Below, one piece after another: positions 1 to 7,625 of a stretch of DNA of 15,443 nucleotides. Every line of letters begins with the position of its first letter. Within the stretch, counting starts at the first letter, position 1. Origin of the DNA: JBDSLU01 sp039916225 (lineage in GTDB: Bacteria; Acidobacteriota; Vicinamibacteria; Vicinamibacterales; Vicinamibacteraceae); NCBI GenBank assembly GCA_039916225.1, contig JBDSLU010000027.1, positions 1 to 15,443 of the forward strand, given 5' to 3'. The notes below the pieces were generated by a model. That model had not been told where the DNA came from. It worked only from the letters and a program-made list of their open reading frames with translations, and searched no databases. Made by a program: the position numbers and the translations under genes.

Positions 1-621
1 GAGCTGGATGTGACCAACGTCGCGTCGGTGCACGTCGCCAAGGCGACTGGCCGGATGCGTTTCGCCTCGATCGCCGGCGCCGTGAGCGGCGAGCTCGGCC
101 CCGGCGAAGTCGACATCGAGCGCGCCGGCTCGGTGGCCATCGAGACCCAGCGCTGCCAGGTGCGGATCGCCAACGTCGCCGGCACGCTCGAGGCCGAGGC
201 CCGGCGTGGCGACTTCCGCGCCCGCGGCATCGGCGGCGCGACCACGCTCGAGAGCCACGACATCGAGGGCGAGCTCGAGGATCTCGGCGGTCCGCTGAAG
301 CTGACCGGCTCGGGCGGCGAGGTGCGAGTCCGCGGCGCCCGCGGCCCGATCGATGCTCAGACGGAGCGCACCACGCTGAAGCTGACCCTCGACACGCCCG
401 TCGCGGTCTCCGCCGTCACCGAGCACGATGCCATCGAGCTGACCTTGCCCGCCGGCGGCATCCTCCTCGAGGCCACCGCGACCGGCGGCGACATCCGCGT
501 GCCCGATGGGCTGATCACGGTCAAGCGCGAGGGCGACGACGCCACCGCCAAGGGGCCGGTGCGAGGCGGCGGTCCTCGGGTCGTGCTGCGCACGTCGCGC
601 GGCGACATTACTGTCCGTTGA
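1..621 (+). CDS. DUF4097-type beta-helix protein, C-terminal part (cut by window edge)
   Basis: The reading frame is open from the first base, so the true start lies outside the window; about 206 residues are visible. The protein is a run of short beta-strand repeats rich in Gly, Asp, Glu and Thr, with recurring units such as GSGGEVRVRGARGPI, ATGGDIRVPDG and a terminal RTSRGDITVR. This alternation, ending in a G-D-I-x-[VI] strand, is typical of the DUF4097 (putative adhesin) right-handed beta-helix family, which is common in Acidobacteria and often accompanies membrane or envelope-stress proteins. There is no catalytic motif. Exact function is unknown; an envelope or surface role is inferred. 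Any signal peptide would be in the missing N-terminus. The stop codon lies in a small hairpin (612-629). Family assignment is moderately sure. Confidence 0.7.
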   Translation, partial: ELDVTNVASVHVAKATGRMRFASIAGAVSGELGPGEVDIERAGSVAIETQRCQVRIANVAGTLEAEARRGDFRARGIGGATTLESHDIEGELEDLGGPLKLTGSGGEVRVRGARGPIDAQTERTTLKLTLDTPVAVSAVTEHDAIELTLPAGGILLEATATGGDIRVPDGLITVKREGDDATAKGPVRGGGPRVVLRTSRGDITVR

Positions 622-629
622 GACGGACA
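612..629 (+). terminator. Possible weak terminator hairpin at the end of the DUF4097 gene
   Basis: A perfect 7-bp inverted repeat (TGTCCGT / ACGGACA) surrounds a 4-base loop, TGAG, which contains the stop codon TGA of the upstream gene. No T-tract follows, so it may end transcription poorly, protect the 3' end, or be chance. Confidence 0.3.
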
Positions 630-734
630 CTGTCGGCGATCGATTGACACGCGGCCGCGCTCGTGCCCGCATCGGCGCGCCGGTGCTGGCGTCCGTGCCG
701 CGAGTCGGCTACGCTACTCCGCCTGCGAGTCGAC

Positions 735-1646
735 GTGGTCACGACCTCCCCTTTGCTTGAATCATCGCTCGCGGATGTCGCGCTCGTGCGCCGTGGCAAA
801 GTCCGCGACGTCTACGAGGTCGACGACGCCCACCTGCTGATCGTCGCCACCGATCGCATCTCGGCCTTCGACTACGTTCTCGGCAGCGGCATCCCGGACA
901 AGGGCCGCGTGCTGACGGAGCTGTCGGCCTTCTGGTTCGATCGCATCGCCGATCTCGTCCCACATCATCTGGTGACGGCCGACGTGTCGCGCTTCCCCGC
1001 CGCGCTCGCCCGGCACGCCGACGTGCTGCGCGGCCGCTCGATGCTGGTGCGGCGCACGACGCCGTTCACCATCGAATGCGTCGCCCGCGGCTACCTGTCG
1101 GGTTCCGGCTGGAAGGACTACCGCGCCACCGGCCATGTCTGCGGCGTGCCGCTGCCCTCGGGACTGCGTGAGAGCGATCGCCTGCCCGAGCCGATCTTCA
1201 CCCCGTCGACCAAGGCCGAGAGCGGGCACGACGAGAACATCAGCGAGGCACACGCGGCGACGATCGTCGGCGCCGACACCCTGGCCCGGTTGAAGGCGCT
1301 GACGCTGGCGATCTACGCCCGCGGCGTCGAGCACGCCGCCTCGCGGGGCATCATCCTGGCCGACACCAAGTTCGAGTTCGGCATCGCGACCAACGGCGAG
1401 ACCGACGAGATCATCTTGATCGACGAAGTGATGACGCCCGACTCGTCGCGCTTCTGGCCGGCCGACGGCTACGCGCCGGGCGGTCCGCAGCCCAGCTTCG
1501 ACAAGCAGTACGTCCGCGACCACCTCGAGGCGATCCACTGGAACAAGCAGCCGCCGGTGCCGTCGCTGCCCGCCGACGTCGTGGCCCGCACCCGCGAGAA
1601 ATACCTCGACGCCTTCCGCCGCCTGACGGGCCGGGAACTCGCATGA
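735..1646 (+). CDS. purC: Phosphoribosylaminoimidazole-succinocarboxamide synthase (SAICAR synthetase)
   Basis: A cytosolic enzyme of de novo purine synthesis; it joins CAIR and L-aspartate using ATP to give SAICAR. The SAICAR synthetase motifs appear in order: RRGKVRDVYEV near the N-terminus (nucleotide-binding region), ATDRISAFDYVLGSGIPDKG, ECVARGYLSGSGWKDY, then PIFTPSTKAESGHDENIS, LADTKFEFG and LIDEVMTPDSSRFWP. At about 303 residues it is the long form, closer to the yeast-like length than the roughly 240-residue E. coli type. I chose the GTG at 735 because homology begins there (VTTSPLLESSL); the frame stays open to a GTG at 663, but that extension looks unlike a protein. No clear Shine-Dalgarno precedes 735. 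The last four bases overlap the ATG of the following Fis-type gene. No other pur gene is in the window. Confidence 0.95.
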   Translation: MVTTSPLLESSLADVALVRRGKVRDVYEVDDAHLLIVATDRISAFDYVLGSGIPDKGRVLTELSAFWFDRIADLVPHHLVTADVSRFPAALARHADVLRGRSMLVRRTTPFTIECVARGYLSGSGWKDYRATGHVCGVPLPSGLRESDRLPEPIFTPSTKAESGHDENISEAHAATIVGADTLARLKALTLAIYARGVEHAASRGIILADTKFEFGIATNGETDEIILIDEVMTPDSSRFWPADGYAPGGPQPSFDKQYVRDHLEAIHWNKQPPVPSLPADVVARTREKYLDAFRRLTGRELA

Positions 1647-1855
1647 CCATCCGCCAGCAGATCGACGGCCTGGTCCGCGAGATGGTCGCCAAGGGCATCC
1701 TCTACGAGGACGCCTCGCGCGAGTTCGAGGCCCGCTTCATCAGCGTCGCCCTCGAGGAAGAGGCCGGCAGCATCGGCCGGGCCGCCGAGCGGATCGGGAT
1801 GCACCGCAACACCCTCAGCCGCAAGCTCGACGAATACAAGATCAAGAAGCCGTGA
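1643..1855 (+). CDS. Small Fis-type helix-turn-helix protein
   Basis: A 70-residue protein whose last 25 or so residues (GRAAERIGMHRNTLSRKLDEY and on) form a Fis/NtrC-type helix-turn-helix (HTH_8), the fold at the C-terminus of Fis and bacterial enhancer-binding proteins. The first 45 residues are a helical segment (QQIDGLVREMVAKGILYEDA, then EARFISVALEEEAGS) that could dimerise the protein as in Fis. No receiver or AAA+ domain is present, so it is a free-standing small DNA-binding protein, not a fragment of a larger activator. Its ATG overlaps the purC stop as ATGA, which implies translational coupling. The stop codon lies in the hairpin at 1846-1873. DNA binding is well supported; targets are unknown. 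It may regulate its own operon or act as a nucleoid protein. Confidence 0.85.
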   Translation: MTIRQQIDGLVREMVAKGILYEDASREFEARFISVALEEEAGSIGRAAERIGMHRNTLSRKLDEYKIKKP

Positions 1856-1873
1856 GCGGACGCTCACGGCTTC
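1846..1873 (+). terminator. Hairpin terminator of the purC-Fis operon
   Basis: A perfect 12-bp stem (GAAGCCGTGAGC / GCTCACGGCTTC) with a 4-base loop, GGAC. The stop codon of the Fis-type gene (1853-1855) sits in the 5' arm. The 3' arm ends in GGCTTC and runs straight into the heptamer repeat, with no T-tract. Position and stem strength favour a terminator or 3'-end stabiliser. Confidence 0.6.
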
Positions 1874-2013
1874 CAACTTCCAACGCGCAAGTTCCAACCT
1901 CCAAGGCACTCCCAACTCCAACGCCCAACTCCAAAATGGCCGCTAGCCCTTCCGGTCGGCTTGGGAGTTGGCTGTTGGGAGTGCCTTGGGAGTTGGAGAT
2001 TGGGCGTTGGGCG
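1871..2013. repeat. Heptamer-repeat island with inverted arms (copies 1 and 2 of a local family)
   Basis: The left arm (1871-1936) is made of 7-base units of the form NNCCAAC or NNCCAAG (TTCCAAC, TTCCAAC, GCGCAAG, TTCCAAC, CTCCAAG), then a four-base GCAC, then more units. The right arm (1961-2013) is the same design on the opposite strand (TTGGGAG, TTGGCTG, TTGGGAG, TGCC, TTGGGAG, TTGGAGA, TTGGGCG, TTGGGCG). The core CCAAGGCACTCCCAAC at 1901-1916 is exactly complementary to 1974-1989, so the two arms could pair across a central spacer. The same 16-mer recurs at 4257-4272. The island fills most of the gap between the purC-Fis terminator and the groES promoter, whose -35 box begins about 20 bases further on. 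No protein is plausible here. Confidence 0.85.
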
Positions 2014-2033
2014 TTCGCGCCGCCCGCGGCCCC

Positions 2034-2062
2034 TTGACAGGCGCCGCGCGCCTCTATAGATT
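2034..2062 (+). promoter_or_regulatory. Sigma70-like promoter of groES-groEL
   Basis: A perfect TTGACA -35 box at 2034-2039 is followed by TATAGATT at 2055-2062. The -10 box can be read as TATAGA with a 15-base spacer or TAGATT with a 17-base spacer; the second has better spacing. Transcription would start around 2069, inside the CIRCE operator, leaving a leader of roughly 125 bases before groES. Confidence 0.75.
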
Positions 2063-2088
2063 TAGCAGTCGACTAGGGTGAGTGCTAA
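2062..2088 (+). promoter_or_regulatory. CIRCE operator (HrcA-binding site)
   Basis: The sequence TTAGCAGTC, nine spacer bases, GAGTGCTAA matches the CIRCE consensus TTAGCACTC-N9-GAGTGCTAA with one changed base in the left arm (G for C at 2068). It overlaps the -10 box and predicted start site of the groES promoter, the normal place for repression by HrcA, which is released on heat shock or when GroEL is titrated. No hrcA gene is in the window. Confidence 0.92.
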
Positions 2089-2196
2089 CAAACAGGGGCG
2101 GCGACTGCCAGCAGGCGACTGCGCGGCGGGCATCCCTGATAGCCCCCAGTCTCTCGATATCCACCGTTTTCATTCATCGTTACGGAGTTTTCACGC

Positions 2197-2490
2197 ATGA
2201 AGGTCAGACCGCTCCACGACCGGATCATTGTCCAGCGTCTGGACGAAGGAGAGCAGCGCGTCGGGGGCATCATCATCCCGGACACTGCCAAGGAAAAGCC
2301 CCAGCAGGGCAAGGTCATCGCCGCCGGCAAGGGCAAGGCGAAGGACGACGGCAAGGTGCTGCCCCTCGACGTCAAGGCTGGAGACACGATTCTCTTCGGC
2401 AAGTACTCGGGGCAGGACATCAAGATCGACGGCGAGGAATACCTCATCATGCGCGAGGACGAAGTCCTTGCCGTGCTCGAGGCCCAGTAA
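2197..2490 (+). CDS. groES: Co-chaperonin GroES (Cpn10)
   Basis: A 97-residue protein, the usual GroES length. It forms the heptameric lid that closes the GroEL folding chamber in the cytosol. It starts MKVRPLHDRIIVQRLDEGE, the classic GroES N-terminus, and the mobile loop lies around residues 16-34 with the hydrophobic GGIIIPDTAKEKP segment that contacts GroEL. It continues with GKVIAAGKGK, GDTILFGKYSGQDIKIDGEEYLIMREDEVLAVLE, the Cpn10 beta-barrel. A GGAG Shine-Dalgarno at 2184-2187 stands nine bases before the ATG. groEL follows after 23 bases and is clearly co-transcribed. Control by HrcA is indicated by the CIRCE element upstream. Confidence 0.98.
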   Translation: MKVRPLHDRIIVQRLDEGEQRVGGIIIPDTAKEKPQQGKVIAAGKGKAKDDGKVLPLDVKAGDTILFGKYSGQDIKIDGEEYLIMREDEVLAVLEAQ

Positions 2491-2513
2491 GTCGGCGCGA
2501 AGGAGTTAGTTAT

Positions 2514-4154
<1,641 letters not shown>

Positions 4155-4170
4155 CGTTCAGCTCGCGTGA

Positions 4171-4214
4171 ACGCAGAAACGCCCGGCTGGGTCTCCAGCC
4201 GGGCGTTTCTGCGT
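4171..4214 (+). terminator. Strong hairpin terminator after groEL
   Basis: A perfect 20-bp inverted repeat (4171-4190 with 4195-4214) around a 4-base loop, GTCT, starting 17 bases after the groEL stop. The stem has a GC-rich core (CGCCCGGCTGG) flanked by AAA/TTT. There is no long T-tract beyond the stem, but the length and position make termination the best reading. Confidence 0.85.
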
Positions 4215-4233
4215 ACGGGCTCGCGCGATCAAC

Positions 4234-4286
4234 TCACAACTTCCAACCGCCAACTGCCAAGGCACTCCCAACCACCAACTCCCAAG
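4234..4286. repeat. Heptamer-repeat copy 3 (downstream of groEL)
   Basis: Units TCACAAC, TTCCAAC, CGCCAAC, TGCCAAG, then the four-base GCAC, then TCCCAAC, CACCAAC and TCCCAAG. The core CCAAGGCACTCCCAAC (4257-4272) is identical to 1901-1916 and to the complement of 1974-1989. It begins 20 bases after the groEL terminator. Unlike the upstream island it has only one arm. Confidence 0.8.
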
Positions 4287-4590
4287 GAACGCCTGGCGTC
4301 TGTGCGACGCCTGGTCCGATACAGACCGGGATCGCTGGAGCGCCATCGCCGACGGGCTGCGATGCCTGATTCGAGATTGGCGGTACGTGCTCTCGAACGA
4401 ACGACGTCCGCTACACTCTCATCAGTCGCTCGATGCGTCGACAGTGCCTCGCCACCCGCGTCGTCGTGCTGTTATCGGCGCGGCTCCGTCCCGAGGCGTT
4501 TCGGGTCTCGACCCCACCCGGCTGGATCGCGTCCGACGCGCCGTGCCAGACTGGTGGCATCGCTGGTTGATGCTTCCTTGTGACGACGCC
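4287..4590. other. Intergenic stretch with a possible promoter before the TfoX-type gene
   Basis: After the repeat there is a direct repeat of ACGCCTGG (within 4289-4317) and no convincing gene in any frame. A TACACT -10-like box preceded by GC lies at 4412-4417, resembling the box just before rnr, but no good -35 box is seen at the usual distance. A doubtful 45-codon ORF follows at 4433-4570 and is listed separately. Confidence 0.35.
4433..4570 (+). CDS. Doubtful small ORF (45 residues) before the TfoX-type gene
   Basis: The ATG at 4433 lies 15 bases after a TACACT -10-like box. The frame runs to TGA at 4568-4570, which overlaps an in-frame ATG of the TfoX-type gene as TGATG. The predicted protein starts MRRQCLATRVVVLLSARL, basic then hydrophobic like a weak signal sequence, and continues with STPPGWIASDAPCQTGG. 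I recognise no family. It could be a leader peptide, a decayed remnant of a secreted protein, or chance. The position and stop-start overlap are the only supporting evidence. Confidence 0.2.
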   Translation: MRRQCLATRVVVLLSARLRPEAFRVSTPPGWIASDAPCQTGGIAG

Positions 4591-4950
4591 ATGGCCTACG
4601 ACGAAGCGCTCGCTGGTCGCATCCGCTCCGCCCTGGCGGAGGATCCGGATCTGTCCGAGAAGCGGATGTTCGGCGGGCTCGCGTTCCTGCACCGCGGCCT
4701 GATGTTCGTCGGCGTCTCCGGGAACAAGCTGATGGCGCGAGTCGGGAAGGACAACTACCACGACTCGCTCGCACACGAGCACGTGCGCGAGATGGACTTC
4801 ACCGGCAAGCCGATGCAGGGCTATGTCTACGTCGAGCCGCCGGGACTCCGGTCGGATGAGCAGTTGCGCTTCTGGCTGCAGCGCTGCCGGCAGTTCGTCG
4901 GCTCTCTCCCCGCCAAGGCATCCACAGTTGGCGGACGTTCGCGCCGCTGA
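4591..4950 (+). CDS. TfoX/Sxy N-terminal domain protein
   Basis: About 119 residues that consist almost wholly of one TfoX_N domain. Family marks are the N-terminal helix MAYDEALAGRIRSAL, the hallmark EKRMFGGLAFL (residues 23-33), then GLMFVGVSGNKLMARVGKDNY, FTGKPMQGYVYVEPPGL, and a C-terminal helix LRFWLQRCRQFVGSLPAK. In gamma-proteobacteria TfoX/Sxy is a competence activator, but stand-alone single-domain members like this are widespread and mostly untested, so a competence role is not claimed. I chose the ATG at 4591, where similarity begins; an in-frame ATG at 4570 would add seven residues and overlap the stop of the small ORF upstream. Neither has a clear Shine-Dalgarno. The tail (residues 108-119) is basic and unstructured. 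Confidence 0.8.
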   Translation: MAYDEALAGRIRSALAEDPDLSEKRMFGGLAFLHRGLMFVGVSGNKLMARVGKDNYHDSLAHEHVREMDFTGKPMQGYVYVEPPGLRSDEQLRFWLQRCRQFVGSLPAKASTVGGRSRR

Positions 4951-4980
4951 CCGCGTGAGGCCCAGAGCCGTAAACACACG

Positions 4981-5475
4981 ATGATGCTGTCGGCCCTCCT
5001 CTCGCTCGTTCTCTCGATCCAGTCGAATACCGCTGACGCCCGACTCGTCCTGTCGCAACAGACGGTTCGCTGGAACATCAGTGTCAACGCCGACACCGGT
5101 CCGTGGGAAACCGCGGTCCTCGATGCGGATGGTCGCGAACGCTTCCGCGTCTCTGTGATTCCGCTGTGGGCCGTCGAAGGAGGAGTGACGGCGTTCGAGA
5201 TCGCGCTGACATCGGCGGACAAGCCGGGTGTGAACCTTCTCGGTACGCGCCGGATGGGAGAGGCCGCTGCGTTCGTCATCGAGGCCGCGGAACTCGAGCG
5301 AGGCATTGGTCGCTCCACGTTCGGCAGCAAGAGGTCGTTCGGCATACCCGGGAGCGGCGGCAACTTGCTCGAAGTGACTGTCCTGAGCTCACGCCTTGGC
5401 AAGGCCGCCGGCATGTGTGATCAGTGCCCGAATGTCCAGGAGCTCCGCGCTACCCTCGCCATTCGGACACGTTAG
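4981..5475 (+). CDS. Exported protein of unknown function
   Basis: A 164-residue protein I do not recognise. The N-terminus (MMLSALLSLVLSIQSNTADA) looks like a short signal peptide lacking a strong basic head, with likely cleavage near residue 20. The remainder is beta-rich (VRWNISVNADTG, WETAVLDADGRERFRVSVIPLWA, LLEVTVLSSRLG), suggesting a small periplasmic or secreted beta-sandwich. A single CxxC (C146-D-Q-C149) sits near the C-terminus and could form a disulfide or bind metal. Two ATGs in a row (4981 and 4984) are possible starts; no clear Shine-Dalgarno is present. It lies 30 bases after the TfoX-type gene, so it may share its transcript, and is convergent with the TonB pair. Confidence 0.6.
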   Translation: MMLSALLSLVLSIQSNTADARLVLSQQTVRWNISVNADTGPWETAVLDADGRERFRVSVIPLWAVEGGVTAFEIALTSADKPGVNLLGTRRMGEAAAFVIEAAELERGIGRSTFGSKRSFGIPGSGGNLLEVTVLSSRLGKAAGMCDQCPNVQELRATLAIRTR

Positions 5476-5535
5476 CCCACGCAAGAACGTCCGCACCCTC
5501 GCGACGTCGGCACTGTCCACCGACGGCAAGCGACG

Positions 5536-6432
5536 TCATCGGAGGTTGAAGGCGACTTCGATCGTCACGGAGACCGGGACCGGCTGGCCCTGACGGGTGC
5601 CGGGCCGGAAGCGCCACTGGCGGACGCAGGCGATCGCTTCCTGATCGAGCCCGAAGGTGCCGTCGAGCGAGCGCGCGATGCGGATGTCGTGCAGCGTGCC
5701 ATCGATGGCGACGATACCGCTCAGGAGCGCGACCCCCTGGACCTTGGCGCGCATCGCCTCCGGCGTGTACTGCGGCGACGCCTGGTAGACGATCCGCGGC
5801 GCCGTCACGCCGTCGCCGATGCGATAGGTGCCATCGCCGACGCCGCCTCGCATGCCGGGCCCCTGTCCCGGACCCTCGCCAGGCCCCGAGCCGGGGCCCT
5901 TGCCGCGGTCGGTACCGCCGCCCTGGCCTGGACCGCGCGCATCGTTCGGTGGCGCGTCCGGGGCGTTCGACGCGCCTGCTTGTAGCTGCGCGCCGGCGTC
6001 ACTCGGCTGCACGGGCAGACGCCAGGCGTCCGGTTCGGGCGGCGCCTCCTGGACGATCTGATCGGGCGTCGCCAGCGCGGCCGGTGGCGCGACGCGCACC
6101 GCGGTCGCGTCTCCTGGCCGCGTCCGCATCAGAGCCGCGGGCTGAGGCGATCGGTCGCCACCGCCGCCGCCCCCACCGCTCTTGCCGGCCAGACCCGCGA
6201 AGACGAACCGGGCGATGCCTGGCGTCGAGACCACGGGCGGGGGTTGCACGGCGGGCGCCATGCGGGCGAGTCCCCAGACGACGAGCAGGATCACGGCGTG
6301 CGTGACCACCGTCGTGCCGAGGGCGCCACCGAGGCGTCCGGTACGGTCGGCGAACGCGGTGCGATCGAGCGTCGCCGCGCCCAGCGAGACGACGGCGTAG
6401 GTGGGATGCGGCGCGATCCGATGTCTTCGCAT
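5536..6432 (-). CDS. TonB-family energy-transducer-like protein, downstream paralog
   Basis: A 298-residue TonB-type protein. A cytoplasmic N-terminus of about 38 residues precedes one membrane helix (about 39-57, TTVVTHAVILLVVWGLA), then a Gly run (86-92), a long Pro/Gly/Ala periplasmic linker with GPGSGPGEGPGQGPG (about 180-195), and a TonB C-terminal domain (about 212-298) with SPQYTPEAMRAK, DGTLHDIRIARSLDGTFG and VRQWRFRPG. TonB proteins carry proton-motive energy from ExbBD to outer-membrane receptors; no exbB, exbD or receptor gene is in view, so partners are unknown. It lies 43 bases downstream of a close paralog (6476-7477) and is probably co-transcribed. Its start codon is in a perfect 9-bp hairpin (6415-6438), and no Shine-Dalgarno is visible. 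Confidence 0.85.
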   Translation of the reverse strand: MRRHRIAPHPTYAVVSLGAATLDRTAFADRTGRLGGALGTTVVTHAVILLVVWGLARMAPAVQPPPVVSTPGIARFVFAGLAGKSGGGGGGGDRSPQPAALMRTRPGDATAVRVAPPAALATPDQIVQEAPPEPDAWRLPVQPSDAGAQLQAGASNAPDAPPNDARGPGQGGGTDRGKGPGSGPGEGPGQGPGMRGGVGDGTYRIGDGVTAPRIVYQASPQYTPEAMRAKVQGVALLSGIVAIDGTLHDIRIARSLDGTFGLDQEAIACVRQWRFRPGTRQGQPVPVSVTIEVAFNLR

Positions 6433-6438
6433 CGGATC
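6415..6438 (-). promoter_or_regulatory. Hairpin occluding the start codon of the downstream TonB gene
   Basis: In the leftward transcript, GATCCGATG and CATCGGATC form a perfect 9-bp stem around the 6-base loop CGAAGA. The 3' arm of the + strand carries the CAT complement of the ATG start (6430-6432), so the start codon lies in the 5' arm of the RNA hairpin. This could limit initiation unless the helix is opened, for example by ribosomes from the upstream paralog, or it could be an RNA processing site or protein-binding palindrome. The pairing is seen; its function is inferred. Confidence 0.45.
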
Positions 6439-6475
6439 TTTGGACGCGACAGGCGCGACCGTGGCCGGAGGCCTG

Positions 6476-7477
6476 TCAGCGCAGGTTGAAGGCGACTTCG
6501 ATCGTCACGTAGACCGGCACGGCCTGCCCCTGCTTGGTACCGGGGCGGAAGCGCCACTGGCGCACGCACTTGATCGCTTCCTGGTCGAGCCCGAAGGTGC
6601 CGTCGAGCGAGCGCGCGACGCGGATGTCCTGCAGCGTGCCGTCGACACCGACGACGCCGCTGAGCAGCGAGATCCCCTGAATCTTGGCCCGCATCGCCTC
6701 GGCCGTGTACTGCGGCGAGGTGCGGTGGATCAGCTCCGGCGGCAGGACGCCGTTGCCGATCTGGTAGGCGCCGCCGCCGGTGCCACCGCCAGATCCCTCG
6801 CCGAGGCCTGACCCGCGGCCGGTGCCGGACCCGGTACCGTTGCCGGTCCCCGACCCGCCGCCCACGCCGCTGCCCTGGGATGTCGTCGGCGGCGCCGATG
6901 GCGCGTCGATGGTCCCGACCTGGGCCACCTGGCCGGCGTCCATCGGCTTGACCGGAATGTTCATCGCCATCTGCGGCGGATCCGGCGTCGGCTTCGGAAT
7001 CTCTTTGGGCGGCGTCTGCGGAGTCGGCTTGGCGACCGGCACCGTGATCTTGTCGACCGGCTTGGTCTGGGCCGCCGCCGGCGGCTCCTTCATCTGATTG
7101 CCGCCGCCACCGCCGCCACCGCCGGGGCCGGGCACGTTCGCCCACACCATCTTCGACGGGTCGAACGGCCGCTCTTCGACCGGAGTCAGCGCCGGCACCG
7201 ACAGGATCGTCAGGCCGTAGAAGAGCAGGATGATCAGGGCGTGCGAGGCGACCGAGGTGCCGAAGGCGCCGCCGAAACGGCCCTTACGTTCGCCGAAAGC
7301 GGTTCTGTCGGCGGTCGCGTCGTCGAGGTGGAGCAGCGTGTAGCCCGACGCGCCCACGGGAGCCGGACCACCACGCGTCACCGGCGTCGGAGAGGCGGGA
7401 TTGGGCGAGCCCGTGGGCACTTCAAAGGACATGGCGAGACCGGACTCGGCGGCGTCTCTCATTGTGGACGAGGCCAT
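6476..7477 (-). CDS. TonB-family energy-transducer-like protein, upstream paralog
   Basis: A 333-residue paralog of the gene at 5536-6432. Layout: Pro-rich cytoplasmic N-terminus, a membrane helix at about 72-93 (SVASHALIILLFYGLTILSV), a GPGGGGGGGG run (117-126), a Lys/Pro-rich stretch (about 129-170, KPTPQTPPKEIPKPTPDPP) typical of TonB, a Gly/Ser/Thr-rich linker (about 201-236), and a TonB C-terminal domain (about 247-333). By hand count about 68 of the last 87 residues match the other copy. The start is uncertain: ATG at 7477, or in-frame ATGs at 7462 and 7432 (residues 6 and 16), none with a clear Shine-Dalgarno. It is the first gene of the pair and is divergent from tatA across 148 bases. 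Role as an energy transducer is by family; the receptor it serves is unknown. Confidence 0.85.
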   Translation of the reverse strand: MASSTMRDAAESGLAMSFEVPTGSPNPASPTPVTRGGPAPVGASGYTLLHLDDATADRTAFGERKGRFGGAFGTSVASHALIILLFYGLTILSVPALTPVEERPFDPSKMVWANVPGPGGGGGGGGNQMKEPPAAAQTKPVDKITVPVAKPTPQTPPKEIPKPTPDPPQMAMNIPVKPMDAGQVAQVGTIDAPSAPPTTSQGSGVGGGSGTGNGTGSGTGRGSGLGEGSGGGTGGGAYQIGNGVLPPELIHRTSPQYTAEAMRAKIQGISLLSGVVGVDGTLQDIRVARSLDGTFGLDQEAIKCVRQWRFRPGTKQGQAVPVYVTIEVAFNLR

Positions 7478-7625
7478 CGGGTCGGTTCAACTGCAAAACC
7501 AGTGCCCCGAGCGACTGTTCCTCAACCCTTACGACGCCGCGCGATGCTGTCCGGTTTTGCGGCCAGTCCGACGCCGTGCCGTCACCGCGGTGATACCATG
7601 AGGGGTCGCCGCAGAAGGAGCGCAC

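Noticed and set aside
762..1538. Minus-strand open frame of 258 codons opposite purC
   Set aside because: Antisense to purC and without family features.
1871..2013. Repeat island considered as a CRISPR array
   Set aside because: Units are only seven bases and have no unique spacers of uniform length, and no cas genes are present.
1852..2037. Plus-strand open frame of 61 codons in the repeat island
   Set aside because: It is a translation of the heptamer repeat (TSNAQVPTSKALPTPTPNSK and so on) with no Shine-Dalgarno, and overlaps the terminator and the -35 box.
5505..5525. Possible terminator between the exported protein and the TonB gene (CGTCGG / CCGACG)
   Set aside because: Only a 6-bp stem with a 9-base loop and no T-tract; common by chance at this GC content.
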